In this document: positions 17,522 to 25,642 of the stretch, piece after piece
How positions within the stretch are numbered: position 1 is the stretch's first letter
Layout: each line of letters opens with the position of its first letter
Origin: Companilactobacillus sp.
GTDB taxonomy: Bacteria > Bacillota > Bacilli > Lactobacillales > Lactobacillaceae
Length of the DNA: 64,000 nt
NCBI RefSeq assembly: GCF_022484265.1
Contig: NZ_JAKVLR010000001.1
Span: 2,294,001 to 2,358,000, forward strand
Direction of reading: 5' to 3'
Notes under the pieces: generated by a model
Told to the model about the DNA's origin: nothing
Database searches by the model: none
What the model saw: the letters and a program-made list of their open reading frames with translations, nothing else
Made by a program: the position numbers and the translations under genes

Positions 17522-18823
17522 ATGGAAGTTCAAGAAGGAAATCAGTTACAAATACGATTAGACAAGACGCACGAGTCGCCGCTTTTTTACAAGGTGTTTG
17601 CTCTGGTATCTGGCGGGATGATCTTGGATGCTGCTGACGTCTACATGGCCAGTGCTGTCGCAAGTTCGACTTTGAAAAGCGGTTGGTCGACGATCCAACA
17701 AAATTCATACTTTCTATCCAGTGGATTTTTAGGCTTATTCATCGGTTCATTGATTGCCGGATTTATCGGTGACCTAAAGGGTCGGCGTGTCGCTTATCAA
17801 ATCAATCTACTATTATTTGGCTCTTTTACATTCCTCGGGGCATTCGCTCCCAACATGTACTTCTTGATCTTCTGTCGTTTAATGGCCAGTATCGGCTTAG
17901 GATCTGAGATCGTCACTGGATATTCGATGGTCAACGAGTTCGCTCCAGTGCACTCAAGAGGTAAGTGGTGCGCATCTGCATCATTGATCGCAAACTGTGG
18001 TGCGCCAATCACGATGCTACTTTGTACCGCTATTATTCCCAGATTCGGCTGGCGTCCGATGTTCTTTGGCATCGGAATTGTTGCTGCTATTCTGTGGTAT
18101 TTACGACGCGATATCCCAGAATCGCCACGTTGGCTGATTGCTCATGGTCGAGAAAAAGAAGCTCAGACTATTATTGAGAAACTAGAAGTCAACGGCAGTT
18201 CAAATGCCAAAGAATTCAAAGCCAGCAACAAGCCACATGAAAAAGTCCATCATTCATTTGCCGTCAGTTTATTCGTTGCTACCGTAGCAGTTTCAGCAAC
18301 TATAATTTGCCAATATACCTTTACTTCTTGGGTACCAACCTTATTAGTTCAACGCCATATCAACATCGGAAATTCGCTTGGACTATCGACTTTAATGATG
18401 TTAGGTGCTCCAGTCGGATGTGCAATTGGTGCTTATCTGATCGACAAGATCGGTCGCAAATTAACGATTGTCCCAGCATTCTTTTTAACGGCCGTTTTCG
18501 GAATGATGTATGCCCAACAGTCATCGATGCAAGGTGTAGTCATCATGGGATTCTTACTGACAACATGTTTTTATATCTTAATGGCTAGCGTGGTTGCTGT
18601 ATACGTGGCAGAATTATTCCCAACCAAGTTCAGATTTAGAGGATCTGGTATTGCCAACGGAATCGCCAAATTATTCACCGTCGCAATGCCGATAGCTGTA
18701 GCTTGGCTTTTGTCAGTTACGAGTGCCAATGTGATCTTCTGGATCATCAGTGCAATTGCATTATTCGCCGGTGCAGTCGTTTGGTTCTTAGGAGATGAGA
18801 CCAATCAGAAAGATATATCTTAA
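17522..18823 (+). CDS. MFS transporter in the leucine operon
   Basis: The 433-residue protein has 12 hydrophobic helices and MFS signatures of the sugar/organic-acid porter group: GDLKGRR between helices 2 and 3, PESPRWL before the central loop, and IDKIGRK in the second half. Known relatives include aromatic-acid and metabolite:H+ symporters. It begins 18 bases after leuD behind GGGGG and ends at a strong terminator, so it is probably the last gene of the leu transcript. A substrate linked to leucine metabolism, such as a 2-oxo acid, is a guess from context only. A TTG at 17507 is in frame but lies ahead of the ribosome binding site. Confidence 0.88.
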   Translation: MEVQEGNQLQIRLDKTHESPLFYKVFALVSGGMILDAADVYMASAVASSTLKSGWSTIQQNSYFLSSGFLGLFIGSLIAGFIGDLKGRRVAYQINLLLFGSFTFLGAFAPNMYFLIFCRLMASIGLGSEIVTGYSMVNEFAPVHSRGKWCASASLIANCGAPITMLLCTAIIPRFGWRPMFFGIGIVAAILWYLRRDIPESPRWLIAHGREKEAQTIIEKLEVNGSSNAKEFKASNKPHEKVHHSFAVSLFVATVAVSATIICQYTFTSWVPTLLVQRHINIGNSLGLSTLMMLGAPVGCAIGAYLIDKIGRKLTIVPAFFLTAVFGMMYAQQSSMQGVVIMGFLLTTCFYILMASVVAVYVAELFPTKFRFRGSGIANGIAKLFTVAMPIAVAWLLSVTSANVIFWIISAIALFAGAVVWFLGDETNQKDIS

Positions 18824-18824
18824 A

Positions 18825-18852
18825 AAGCAGCCATTAGGCTGCTTTTGTTTTT
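18825..18852 (+). terminator. Terminator of the leucine operon
   Basis: The perfect stem AAGCAGCC-atta-GGCTGCTT is followed by a T-rich tract. It closes the leuABCD-MFS unit. Confidence 0.85.
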
Positions 18853-18961
18853 ACGCGGTACAATTACAAATTTATTTTTTGAACAAATTCTTATTTATTT
18901 TTCTAAAAATGAGCTAGTATAAAGACAGATATCAAGAAAATTAATTTTTGGAGGTAGCCGT

Positions 18962-19882
18962 ATGGATAATTTAATTAAAATAGGAAATACAGATGTTACT
19001 AGTAAAAAAATTGGTCTGGGAACTAACAAAGTTGGCGGACATAATATTTTTAAGAATCTCAAAGATGAAGATGGCTATGCTGTTGTAAAGGAAGCCATCG
19101 ACAAGGGTATTACAACTTTGGATACTGCATACATGTACGGCGAAGGTCGTTCAGAAGAGATCATTGGCGATGTTATTCAAAACTACGATCGCAGCAAACT
19201 AGTCATTGCTACTAAAGCTGCTCAAAATCCTGAGAAGGATAATGCAATCGACAACAGTCCCGAATTTTTGAAGAAGGCTGTTGATGATGCTTTGAAGCGC
19301 CTAAAGACTGACTATATTGATATTTTTTATATTCATTTTCCTGACGAGAATACTCCAAAAGACGAAGCTGTCGCAGCTTTAAACGAGTTGAAAAAAGCCG
19401 GAAAGATCAAGGCGATTGGTTTATCGAACTTCTCATTAGATCAGATCAAGGAAGCTAACAAAGACGGCTTAGTTGATATTGTTGAAGACAATTACAGTTT
19501 GGTTCACCGTGAAGCTGAGACCAAGCTATTTCCTTACTTGAGAAAAAACAAGATCTCGTTTGTACCTTATTTCCCACTGGCATCAGGTTTGTTAACAGGT
19601 AAGTACAATTCTGGCGATGCTAAGAAATTCGATCAATTTAGTAAGGAACAATTTTCTGATATCATGGACGCCTTGGGTGTCGTTCATAAGGTTGCTCAAG
19701 CAACTAACTCAACTGATGCCCAAGTGGTTTTGGCATGGTATATGAAGAACCCTGATATTTCAATCGTTATTCCTGGAGCAAGAATTCCTGAACAAGTCGA
19801 CCAAAATGCAAAAGCTTTGGATGTCGAGATTCGAAACAGTTCATACCATGCAATTGATGAAGCATTTTCTGAATTTGCTTAA
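18962..19882 (+). CDS. Aldo/keto reductase
   Basis: The 306-residue TIM-barrel NADPH-dependent oxidoreductase shows the catalytic tetrad in place: Asp and Tyr in LDTAYMYGEG, Lys in IATKAA, and His in FYIHFP. The C-terminal VIPGAR cofactor-binding segment is present. It reduces carbonyls; the substrate is not evident. Start is supported by GGAGG. It is followed after a short gap by an atypical SDR gene, and the two share one terminator, so they may be a two-gene redox-stress unit. Confidence 0.92.
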   Translation: MDNLIKIGNTDVTSKKIGLGTNKVGGHNIFKNLKDEDGYAVVKEAIDKGITTLDTAYMYGEGRSEEIIGDVIQNYDRSKLVIATKAAQNPEKDNAIDNSPEFLKKAVDDALKRLKTDYIDIFYIHFPDENTPKDEAVAALNELKKAGKIKAIGLSNFSLDQIKEANKDGLVDIVEDNYSLVHREAETKLFPYLRKNKISFVPYFPLASGLLTGKYNSGDAKKFDQFSKEQFSDIMDALGVVHKVAQATNSTDAQVVLAWYMKNPDISIVIPGARIPEQVDQNAKALDVEIRNSSYHAIDEAFSEFA

Positions 19883-19908
19883 TCACGTGTTTGGAAAGGA
19901 AGAATAAT

Positions 19909-20517
19909 ATGGCTAAGAAATTTGTTATTTTTGGTGCCAACGGATTTGTTGGCGGTGAGTTTGCAAAACAATTGATTCAAAGAGGCGATTCAGTCGTCAG
20001 TATCTCAAGAACTGGTGAACCATTAGGTAATGACTCCTGGATGAATAAGGTCGACTGGAAAGTCGGTAATGCCTTATCAACTGGTTTTTGGACCAATTAT
20101 TTGAAAGACGCCGATGTCGTTATTGATACGATTGGCGAGTACCAAGAGCAAAGTAACGAAAATCTAACATTTGAAAAAGTTAACTATCAAAGTGCCGTAA
20201 ATATTGCCAAGGAAGTTGCAAAACAAAAGATTCCGGTCATGGTTTATATTTCAGCTGATGATATTCCTGGAGCTAATCCACGTTATATTCAAACAAAACG
20301 TGATGCTGAAGAAGATATCAAAGGACGTAAATTCAGAAGCGTTATCGTTAGACCAGCAACTATGACAACAGATGACGATGCGGTGGACAGTAACGAACCA
20401 CATCGCAGCTTGCCAGTAAACATGGTCGTTAAATCAGCTTTGGATGCGGTTGATAACGCTAAAGAAAACGTCACATTGAAGATCGATGATATTGATAACG
20501 TAAAGTTGAATAATTAA
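19909..20517 (+). CDS. Atypical SDR / NAD(P)-binding protein
   Basis: The 202-residue Rossmann protein begins KKFVIFGANGFVGGEF, the GxxGxxG loop of atypical short-chain dehydrogenases (NmrA/epimerase-like). It lacks a clear YxxxK catalytic pair; YIQTKRDAEE may be the remnant. The family includes redox-sensing and quinone-related proteins, so the function stays open. Start at ATG 19909 is set by AAAGGAAG; a TTG at 19891 is in frame but unsupported. Probably cotranscribed with the upstream aldo/keto reductase. Confidence 0.8.
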   Translation: MAKKFVIFGANGFVGGEFAKQLIQRGDSVVSISRTGEPLGNDSWMNKVDWKVGNALSTGFWTNYLKDADVVIDTIGEYQEQSNENLTFEKVNYQSAVNIAKEVAKQKIPVMVYISADDIPGANPRYIQTKRDAEEDIKGRKFRSVIVRPATMTTDDDAVDSNEPHRSLPVNMVVKSALDAVDNAKENVTLKIDDIDNVKLNN

Positions 20518-20533
20518 TATAATTTTAAAATTA

Positions 20534-20585
20534 AGAGTCTCGTACTGGTTAGGAAAATACTTAACGATATGAGGCTCTTTTTATT
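20534..20585 (+). terminator. Terminator after the SDR gene
   Basis: AGAGTCTC pairs with GAGGCTCT (one G-U), with further pairing of GGTTAG/CTTAAC inside, and is followed by a T-run. Confidence 0.7.
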
Positions 20586-20644
20586 GGGATTCGCAGGGTT
20601 TAGTTTGCGGGATGTAAATATAGATTGAAAACATAAATTTGTAT

Positions 20645-20690
20645 TTGACATTTTATTTTGATGGTAGCATAATAGTTTCTAGGCAAACTA
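20645..20690 (+). promoter_or_regulatory. Promoter with MarR-type operator, copy 1
   Basis: A consensus TTGACA (20645-20650) and CATAAT (20668-20673) are 17 bases apart. The imperfect palindrome TAGTTTCTAGGCAAACTA (20673-20690) starts at the end of the -10 box. The same promoter-operator pair recurs at 20779-20824. Confidence 0.75.
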
Positions 20691-20778
20691 TTAATGTGCT
20701 ATGTACGATTTTTGAATCTAATATTCCAATGTTAGTACTTGTTTAAACCGTTGATTCTTGAATCAATTCAAATTACAT

Positions 20779-20824
20779 TTGACAAATTGATTTTTCTATT
20801 TCATAATAGTTCGTAGGCAAACTA
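20779..20824 (+). promoter_or_regulatory. marR promoter with MarR-type operator, copy 2
   Basis: TTGACA (20779-20784) and CATAAT (20802-20807) are 17 bases apart and overlap the operator TAGTTCGTAGGCAAACTA (20807-20824), which ends 19 bases before the marR start. This position fits autorepression. Confidence 0.8.
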
Positions 20825-20843
20825 ATATGAAAAGGATAAACAA

Positions 20844-21275
20844 ATGTATAAAGGTTTTAGCAAAAAAACTAAACGACTCGAACAACTGATCAATAAGAAG
20901 GTCAGTCAAGTGTTTGCACAAAGTGGCGTCGAAACGATTTCGTATTCGAGCTTCTCAGTATTAGAATATTTGGAAACTCATCAAGACAGCAATGTTTTTC
21001 AAAAGGACATTGAACGTGCTTTATCAGTTAATCGAGCAACAGCTTCTAAAATGATCAAGCTTTTAACCAAAAAAGGATATGTTTCTCAAAAGCCTTTTTC
21101 TGAAGATGCTCGTTATAAACTTTTGTTCTTAACTGATACGGGAAGAGCTTTATATCAAGCCGATGTAAAGGCAGCTTCAAACCTGGATCAATTTTTTAAT
21201 GACGTGCTTTCAACTGAAGATTTTGAAGCATTTGATCGAATGTATGAAAAATTAGAAAAGGAACTGTCAAAATAG
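20844..21275 (+). CDS. MarR-family transcriptional regulator
   Basis: The 143-residue winged-helix protein has the MarR layout: N-terminal dimerising helices, the helix-turn-helix DIERALSVNRATASKMIKLL (about residues 52-71), the wing with GYVSQ and DARYKLLFLT, and a C-terminal dimer helix. Three copies of one palindromic motif flank it: two at tandem promoters upstream and one just downstream, before the next operon. This is strong positional evidence that it represses itself and the following SDR/gluconolactonase/GlcU/Gdh genes. The inducer is unknown; MarR proteins usually sense phenolics, oxidants or metabolites. Confidence 0.9.
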   Translation: MYKGFSKKTKRLEQLINKKVSQVFAQSGVETISYSSFSVLEYLETHQDSNVFQKDIERALSVNRATASKMIKLLTKKGYVSQKPFSEDARYKLLFLTDTGRALYQADVKAASNLDQFFNDVLSTEDFEAFDRMYEKLEKELSK

Positions 21276-21287
21276 TTTTTACATATA

Positions 21288-21305
21288 TAGTTTGCCGGCA
21301 AACAA
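21288..21305 (+). promoter_or_regulatory. MarR-type operator, copy 3
   Basis: TAGTTTGCCGGCAAACAA contains the perfect palindrome GTTTGCCGGCAAAC, the best match of the three copies. It sits between marR and the ribosome binding site of the next gene, right after a TATATAG that may be its -10 box. Confidence 0.75.
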
Positions 21306-21322
21306 AAAGGAGATAATCAATT

Positions 21323-22117
21323 ATGAGTATTAATTTAAATGGATATAACGTTTTAATCACAGGTGGTTCAAGTGGTATGGGATATGAAATGACAAAGACT
21401 TTATTGTCTCATGGAGCAACCGTAGTTATTGCAGCCCGGAATAAAGAAAAGTTGGATAAGGCATATGAAACACTCAATTCCGAAGAAAATGATGTTTATG
21501 CAATTCAAATGGACGTGACTGATGAAGAATCAATTTCTAAGGCGTCTGATTGGTATCAAGAAAAATTCGATCATCTAGATTTATTGATTAATAACGCCGG
21601 CGTTGGTGGCAACATCAAAGGATTGGAGGAATACCGCAAATCTGGTCAATTCTTTGACATACCAACTAGTGCCTTTAACCTGATTTTTGATACTAACGTA
21701 TTAGGATACTTCTTAGTTTCCAAGGCATTTGCACCGATGATGATCAAGCAAGGTAAGGGACAAATTATTTATACATCTACAAGTACTGAAACGATGACGC
21801 GTAAAGGTATGGTTCCTTATGGTCCATCAAAATCTGCTGGAGAAGCAATGAGTGACGTTTTATCTAAAGAATTACAAGATCAAGGCGTGATGGTTAATGT
21901 TATCTGTCCCGGTGGATTTACTAGAACACCATTGGCAACACCGGATATGATCGAGTTCTTTAAAAAGAACAACATGCCTATCTTAGAGCCAACAGTTTTG
22001 AATAGACCAATTTTATTCTTGGCTTCCAAAGATGCACAAAATATTACCGGCGAGAAAGTTATCGGAAGCAAGTTTGATGAATTTTTAAGTGACCATAATA
22101 TCAAATTGGATTATTAG
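21323..22117 (+). CDS. Short-chain dehydrogenase/reductase (DltE-like)
   Basis: The 264-residue classical SDR has the cofactor loop TGGSSGMG, NNAG in LINNAGVGG, a catalytic Ser in IIYTSTSTE and YGPSKSAGE as the YxxxK motif. It lies behind an AAGGAG site directly after the third MarR operator and heads a run of five same-strand genes. The gap to the next gene is 12 bases. It may act on a sugar or on a toxic carbonyl that induces the regulator; substrate unknown. Confidence 0.88.
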   Translation: MSINLNGYNVLITGGSSGMGYEMTKTLLSHGATVVIAARNKEKLDKAYETLNSEENDVYAIQMDVTDEESISKASDWYQEKFDHLDLLINNAGVGGNIKGLEEYRKSGQFFDIPTSAFNLIFDTNVLGYFLVSKAFAPMMIKQGKGQIIYTSTSTETMTRKGMVPYGPSKSAGEAMSDVLSKELQDQGVMVNVICPGGFTRTPLATPDMIEFFKKNNMPILEPTVLNRPILFLASKDAQNITGEKVIGSKFDEFLSDHNIKLDY

Positions 22118-22129
22118 GAGGAACTTTTC

Positions 22130-23080
22130 ATGAAATATAGCGAACAAAATAAATATTTTCCTATACCAGACAATGAGAAAAATTTAGATACGGTGACGGC
22201 AACAGAATTTGCAACTATTCCTAGCGAGTCAACCGGAATGAATTTTCTTGAAGGACTTTGGTTTAAGGATAAGGACAACTTATTTGTCTGCAACACCTTT
22301 CAATCAAAAATATATTTAGTCAATGTTCAAACAAAAGCTGTCAGTTTGTTTGCTACTCTACCTGATCATGCCTTTCCAACTGGCATCAATGTTCATTCAA
22401 ATGGCAATATCTATGTGGCATGTTCTGGTTCTGATGAAGGTAGCATGGTACTTGTTTTATCAAATGAAGGAACCGTACTAAAGAAACTATTCGTTGGAAC
22501 GACCAAAAGTATCGACGATCTTGTGTTTGATAAAAAAGGTGGCTTTTTCTTTACGGATCTAGCTGGCACTCACAACAAGAGAACAGCAGGAGTCTTTTAT
22601 GTTGAACCTGATCTAGAAACAGTTCATTCAGTCGTAGATTCAGGCATGGTCGCCACTAACGGAGTTGCATTGTCTCCAGATGAAAAAATACTTTGGATAA
22701 CCGATTTTGGCGATGGTAAATTATATCGTTTCAATTTGGCTGAAGATGGTCACAGCATTCAACCATATAATTCATTGACTCCATATACTTTTACCGGAGC
22801 AGATGGCCCCGATTCAGCAACTATTGATGCCGATGGAAATTTGTATGTAGCAATGTGTGGCCAAGCAAGATATCTGATTTTTAATCAAAACGGTTTCCCA
22901 ATCGGACAAGTTCTGATTCCTGGACGTGAACAAGGGAAAATGGCTAAGTCAACGCATATGGCAATTAGACCATTTACTAATCAAGGTTTCTTCTGTGCCT
23001 CTGATCCTAATACTGGTGAGTGCAAGATATATGAAACTGATGTCTACGCCAAGGCAAATCTAGGTTTGCAGTTTAGTTAA
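22130..23080 (+). CDS. SMP-30/gluconolactonase-like beta-propeller protein
   Basis: The 316-residue product shows the repeating strand pattern of the SMP-30/gluconolactonase/LRE family: EGLWFKDKDNLFVCNT, PTGINVHSNGNIYVA, then DDLVFDKKGGFFFTD and NGVALSPDEKILWITD. Metal-binding acidic and Asn residues sit in the expected blades. Members hydrolyse sugar lactones. It is probably cytoplasmic, as no signal peptide is seen. With the GlcU-type porter and the glucose-dehydrogenase-like SDR downstream it would supply the lactonase step from glucose to gluconate. Confidence 0.85.
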   Translation: MKYSEQNKYFPIPDNEKNLDTVTATEFATIPSESTGMNFLEGLWFKDKDNLFVCNTFQSKIYLVNVQTKAVSLFATLPDHAFPTGINVHSNGNIYVACSGSDEGSMVLVLSNEGTVLKKLFVGTTKSIDDLVFDKKGGFFFTDLAGTHNKRTAGVFYVEPDLETVHSVVDSGMVATNGVALSPDEKILWITDFGDGKLYRFNLAEDGHSIQPYNSLTPYTFTGADGPDSATIDADGNLYVAMCGQARYLIFNQNGFPIGQVLIPGREQGKMAKSTHMAIRPFTNQGFFCASDPNTGECKIYETDVYAKANLGLQFS

Positions 23081-23152
23081 TATTTTTGATTTTCGAAGTA
23101 TATCTCAGATGTTGAAAATATTGTATTTAAGAATGGAAGGTAAATTAATCGC

Positions 23153-23629
23153 ATGAGCACATTAATGATTATCGCTTCAGGATCAAGCATTGAAGAAGTT
23201 CTAATTGAACAAATTTTAAAAAGAACGCAACTAAAATTGATTCTCTATTTAGGCAATAAAAAGATGGTCGAGAAATATCAAGATAATGAACGCATCACCG
23301 CGATTGATGGAAATGTATTAAAAACTCAGGCATTGACCAAAGCTATGAAATCAGCAGATATCATTTTCGCCGATATCCACGGTATTGATATGGGTGCGGA
23401 AACTAAAAGTATTATTGTGGCAATGGATCAATCCAGAAATAACCGTTTGATACTTCTTAATACTTCCAAAAAAACTGATAGCCTTAATGAATCAATTCAT
23501 TTATTAAACAGGTTTGGCATCGACCATACTGAAATACAGCCACAACTAACCAGCAATCAAGCTGAAGGGTTAAAGGCAACTTCATCAGATGTGGTTGCTG
23601 ATCAGGTTATTCAACTTATTTCAGAATAA
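23153..23629 (+). CDS. Small NAD(P)-binding-like protein of unknown function
   Basis: The 158-residue product has alternating strand-helix segments (MSTLMIIASGSS at the start, then LILYLG and ADIIFADIHG) like a shortened Rossmann fold of the NmrA/SDR type, but without a clear GxxGxxG loop or catalytic YxxxK. It lies in the MarR-linked operon, 72 bases after the lactonase-like gene. No specific function can be given. Confidence 0.6.
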   Translation: MSTLMIIASGSSIEEVLIEQILKRTQLKLILYLGNKKMVEKYQDNERITAIDGNVLKTQALTKAMKSADIIFADIHGIDMGAETKSIIVAMDQSRNNRLILLNTSKKTDSLNESIHLLNRFGIDHTEIQPQLTSNQAEGLKATSSDVVADQVIQLISE

Positions 23630-23725
23630 ATCTATTTTGTAAAATAGAATTTTTCTCATGTCTTTAAAATTGCCAATTTGAGTACAATATTTATTGCCGA
23701 TGAGATGGAAAAGAGACAAAAACGT

Positions 23726-24577
23726 ATGAATATAGTTTTAATGCTATTACCGGCTATTGCTTGGGGAGTATTGCCCCTGGCTGTTGCCCGAATTGACGGA
23801 AAACCAATCAATCAGATCTTTGGTACCGCCACTGGAACATTGATTGTCAGCATCATCGTATTTTTAATTATTAGACCCAATATCTCAATTATCAGTTTTA
23901 TTTTGGCTGCCTTAGCAGGTGGCTTTTGGATCATTGGACAACTTGGACAATATAATGCTTATCAATCAATCGGAGTATCGCAAACAATGCCGATTTCAAC
24001 TGGATTGCAACTAATTGGTACTGCTCTGATTGGAGTTTTGATTTTCGGAGAGTGGGGCACAGCAAATGCCAAAATTTTCGGTGTGATCGGAATCATTTTA
24101 CTGATTATTGGAGTTTCACTCACTGCTAAGAAGGACAAAAAAGCATCAGGAAACAAACAAACTGGAACTTTGGTCATGTTGATCTTAACGACAATTGGAT
24201 TTCTAGTTTATAATTCGATTCCACGAGCCATGACATCATCTGGATTAGCAATCTTTTTACCAGAGTCTATTGGAATGGTGATTGCAGTTTTGATCTACAT
24301 TATCTTTACGAGACAGCCGAGAGTATTAAAGGAAAAAGCAAGTTGGCAAAGTTTAATAGCGGGATTTATTTTTTCAATTGCAGCCGTCGCATATATTTTG
24401 TCCGTTAAAGATAATGGCGTAAATTCAGCCTTTGTAGTTTCTCAATTGTCAGTTGTCATTTCCACAATTGGCGGAATGGTCTTCTTGCACGAATCAAAGA
24501 GTAGACATGAACTACGACTAACAATTATTGGATTAATTTTAATAGTTGCTGGAGCAGTAGTTACAACCATTTTTTAA
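23726..24577 (+). CDS. glcU: GRP-family sugar uptake protein (GlcU-like)
   Basis: The 283-residue, ten-helix membrane protein matches the glucose/ribose porter family: LLPAIAWGVLPL at the start, IGQLGQYNAYQSIGVSQTMPISTGLQLIG in the middle, and a repeat in the second half. Members import glucose or ribose with protons. The order glcU-gdh is the one known from Bacillus, where GlcU feeds glucose dehydrogenase. ATG 23726 is preferred, with GGAAAAG about 13 bases upstream and a family-like N-terminus; ATG 23705 and TTG 23678 are also in frame. Confidence 0.85.
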   Translation: MNIVLMLLPAIAWGVLPLAVARIDGKPINQIFGTATGTLIVSIIVFLIIRPNISIISFILAALAGGFWIIGQLGQYNAYQSIGVSQTMPISTGLQLIGTALIGVLIFGEWGTANAKIFGVIGIILLIIGVSLTAKKDKKASGNKQTGTLVMLILTTIGFLVYNSIPRAMTSSGLAIFLPESIGMVIAVLIYIIFTRQPRVLKEKASWQSLIAGFIFSIAAVAYILSVKDNGVNSAFVVSQLSVVISTIGGMVFLHESKSRHELRLTIIGLILIVAGAVVTTIF

Positions 24578-24603
24578 AATAAAGTTTTTGGAGGAATACT
24601 AAC

Positions 24604-25389
24604 ATGTATGAAGATTTAAATAATAGAGTAGCAGTTATTACAGGTGGTTCAAAAGGAATTGGAACTGCAATTTCAGAGCGCTTTGGCAAAGAACATATGT
24701 CAGTCGTTATTAATTACAATAGTGATGACAAGGGTGCCCAAGCAGCTGCTGACAAAGTTAAAAAGAACGGTGGAAAAGCTGTTATCGTCCAGGCCAATGT
24801 ATCAACAGAAGAAGGAAATTCTGCATTATTAAAGGCCGCCCTTGATAACTTCGGAGACTTAGATGTCTGGGTAAATAATGCTGGTATGGAAACAAAATCA
24901 CCAACACATGAATTGTCGCTAGAGGATTGGAACAAAGTTATTTCAATTGATCAAACTGGGGTCTTCTTAGGATCTACAACAGCCTTGAAATATTTTAAGA
25001 GTCAGAATAAAAAGGGCAATATAATTAACATGTCATCAGTTCACGAGCAAATTCCTTGGCCAACATTCTCAAGTTACGCTGCTGCCAAGGGTGGAGTAAA
25101 GATGTTCACTAAGACGATCGCGATGGAATATGCTAAAGATGGCATTCGCGTAAATGCAATTGGACCAGGTGCTATTAACACGCCAATCAACGCCAAGAAA
25201 TTTGCAGATAAGGAACAATATGATCAAACTGTTTCCGTGGTTCCAATGGATCGAATTGGTAAACCTGAAGAAGTCGCAGCTGGTGCAGCTTGGTTAGCCT
25301 CTGATGAATCAAGTTACGTAACTGGTATCACATTGTTCATCGATGGCGGTATGACATTATATCCAGCATTTAAAGACGGTCAAGGTTAA
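24604..25389 (+). CDS. gdh: Glucose 1-dehydrogenase-like SDR
   Basis: The 261-residue SDR has TGGSKGIG (cofactor loop), NNAG in WVNNAGMETKSP, Ser in INMSSVHEQIPWP and YAAAKGGVK (YxxxK), followed by NAIGPGAINTPIN. The MSSVHEQIPWP segment is characteristic of Bacillus-type glucose 1-dehydrogenases, which oxidise glucose to gluconolactone with NAD(P). It follows the GlcU-like porter by 26 bases and ends the operon. The product would be handled by the upstream lactonase-like protein. Confidence 0.87.
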   Translation: MYEDLNNRVAVITGGSKGIGTAISERFGKEHMSVVINYNSDDKGAQAAADKVKKNGGKAVIVQANVSTEEGNSALLKAALDNFGDLDVWVNNAGMETKSPTHELSLEDWNKVISIDQTGVFLGSTTALKYFKSQNKKGNIINMSSVHEQIPWPTFSSYAAAKGGVKMFTKTIAMEYAKDGIRVNAIGPGAINTPINAKKFADKEQYDQTVSVVPMDRIGKPEEVAAGAAWLASDESSYVTGITLFIDGGMTLYPAFKDGQG

Positions 25390-25445
25390 GAAATTTGTGG
25401 CATGTAGATTTACTACGCTATTAAAAAACTGAATAGACACTTTTA

Positions 25446-25480
25446 AAGACTTTATTTCAGACATAAGGCCTTTTTTTTGC
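25446..25480 (+). terminator. Probable terminator of the MarR-linked operon
   Basis: AAGACTTTAT and ATAAGGCCTT pair imperfectly around a short loop and are followed by eight T. The stem is weaker than others in the window. Confidence 0.55.
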
Positions 25481-25642
25481 TTTTCTGAGAATAATATCAG
25501 TTGTCAATGGTACTCGTTTACGTCATAATACATATTAAATATATCTGAATGAGCATTAATATTCGTGAATAAATAAAATGACACCAAAATTAATAATAAA
25601 AATAACGATATTATCAACATAATACGAATAATGGAGACCGGG

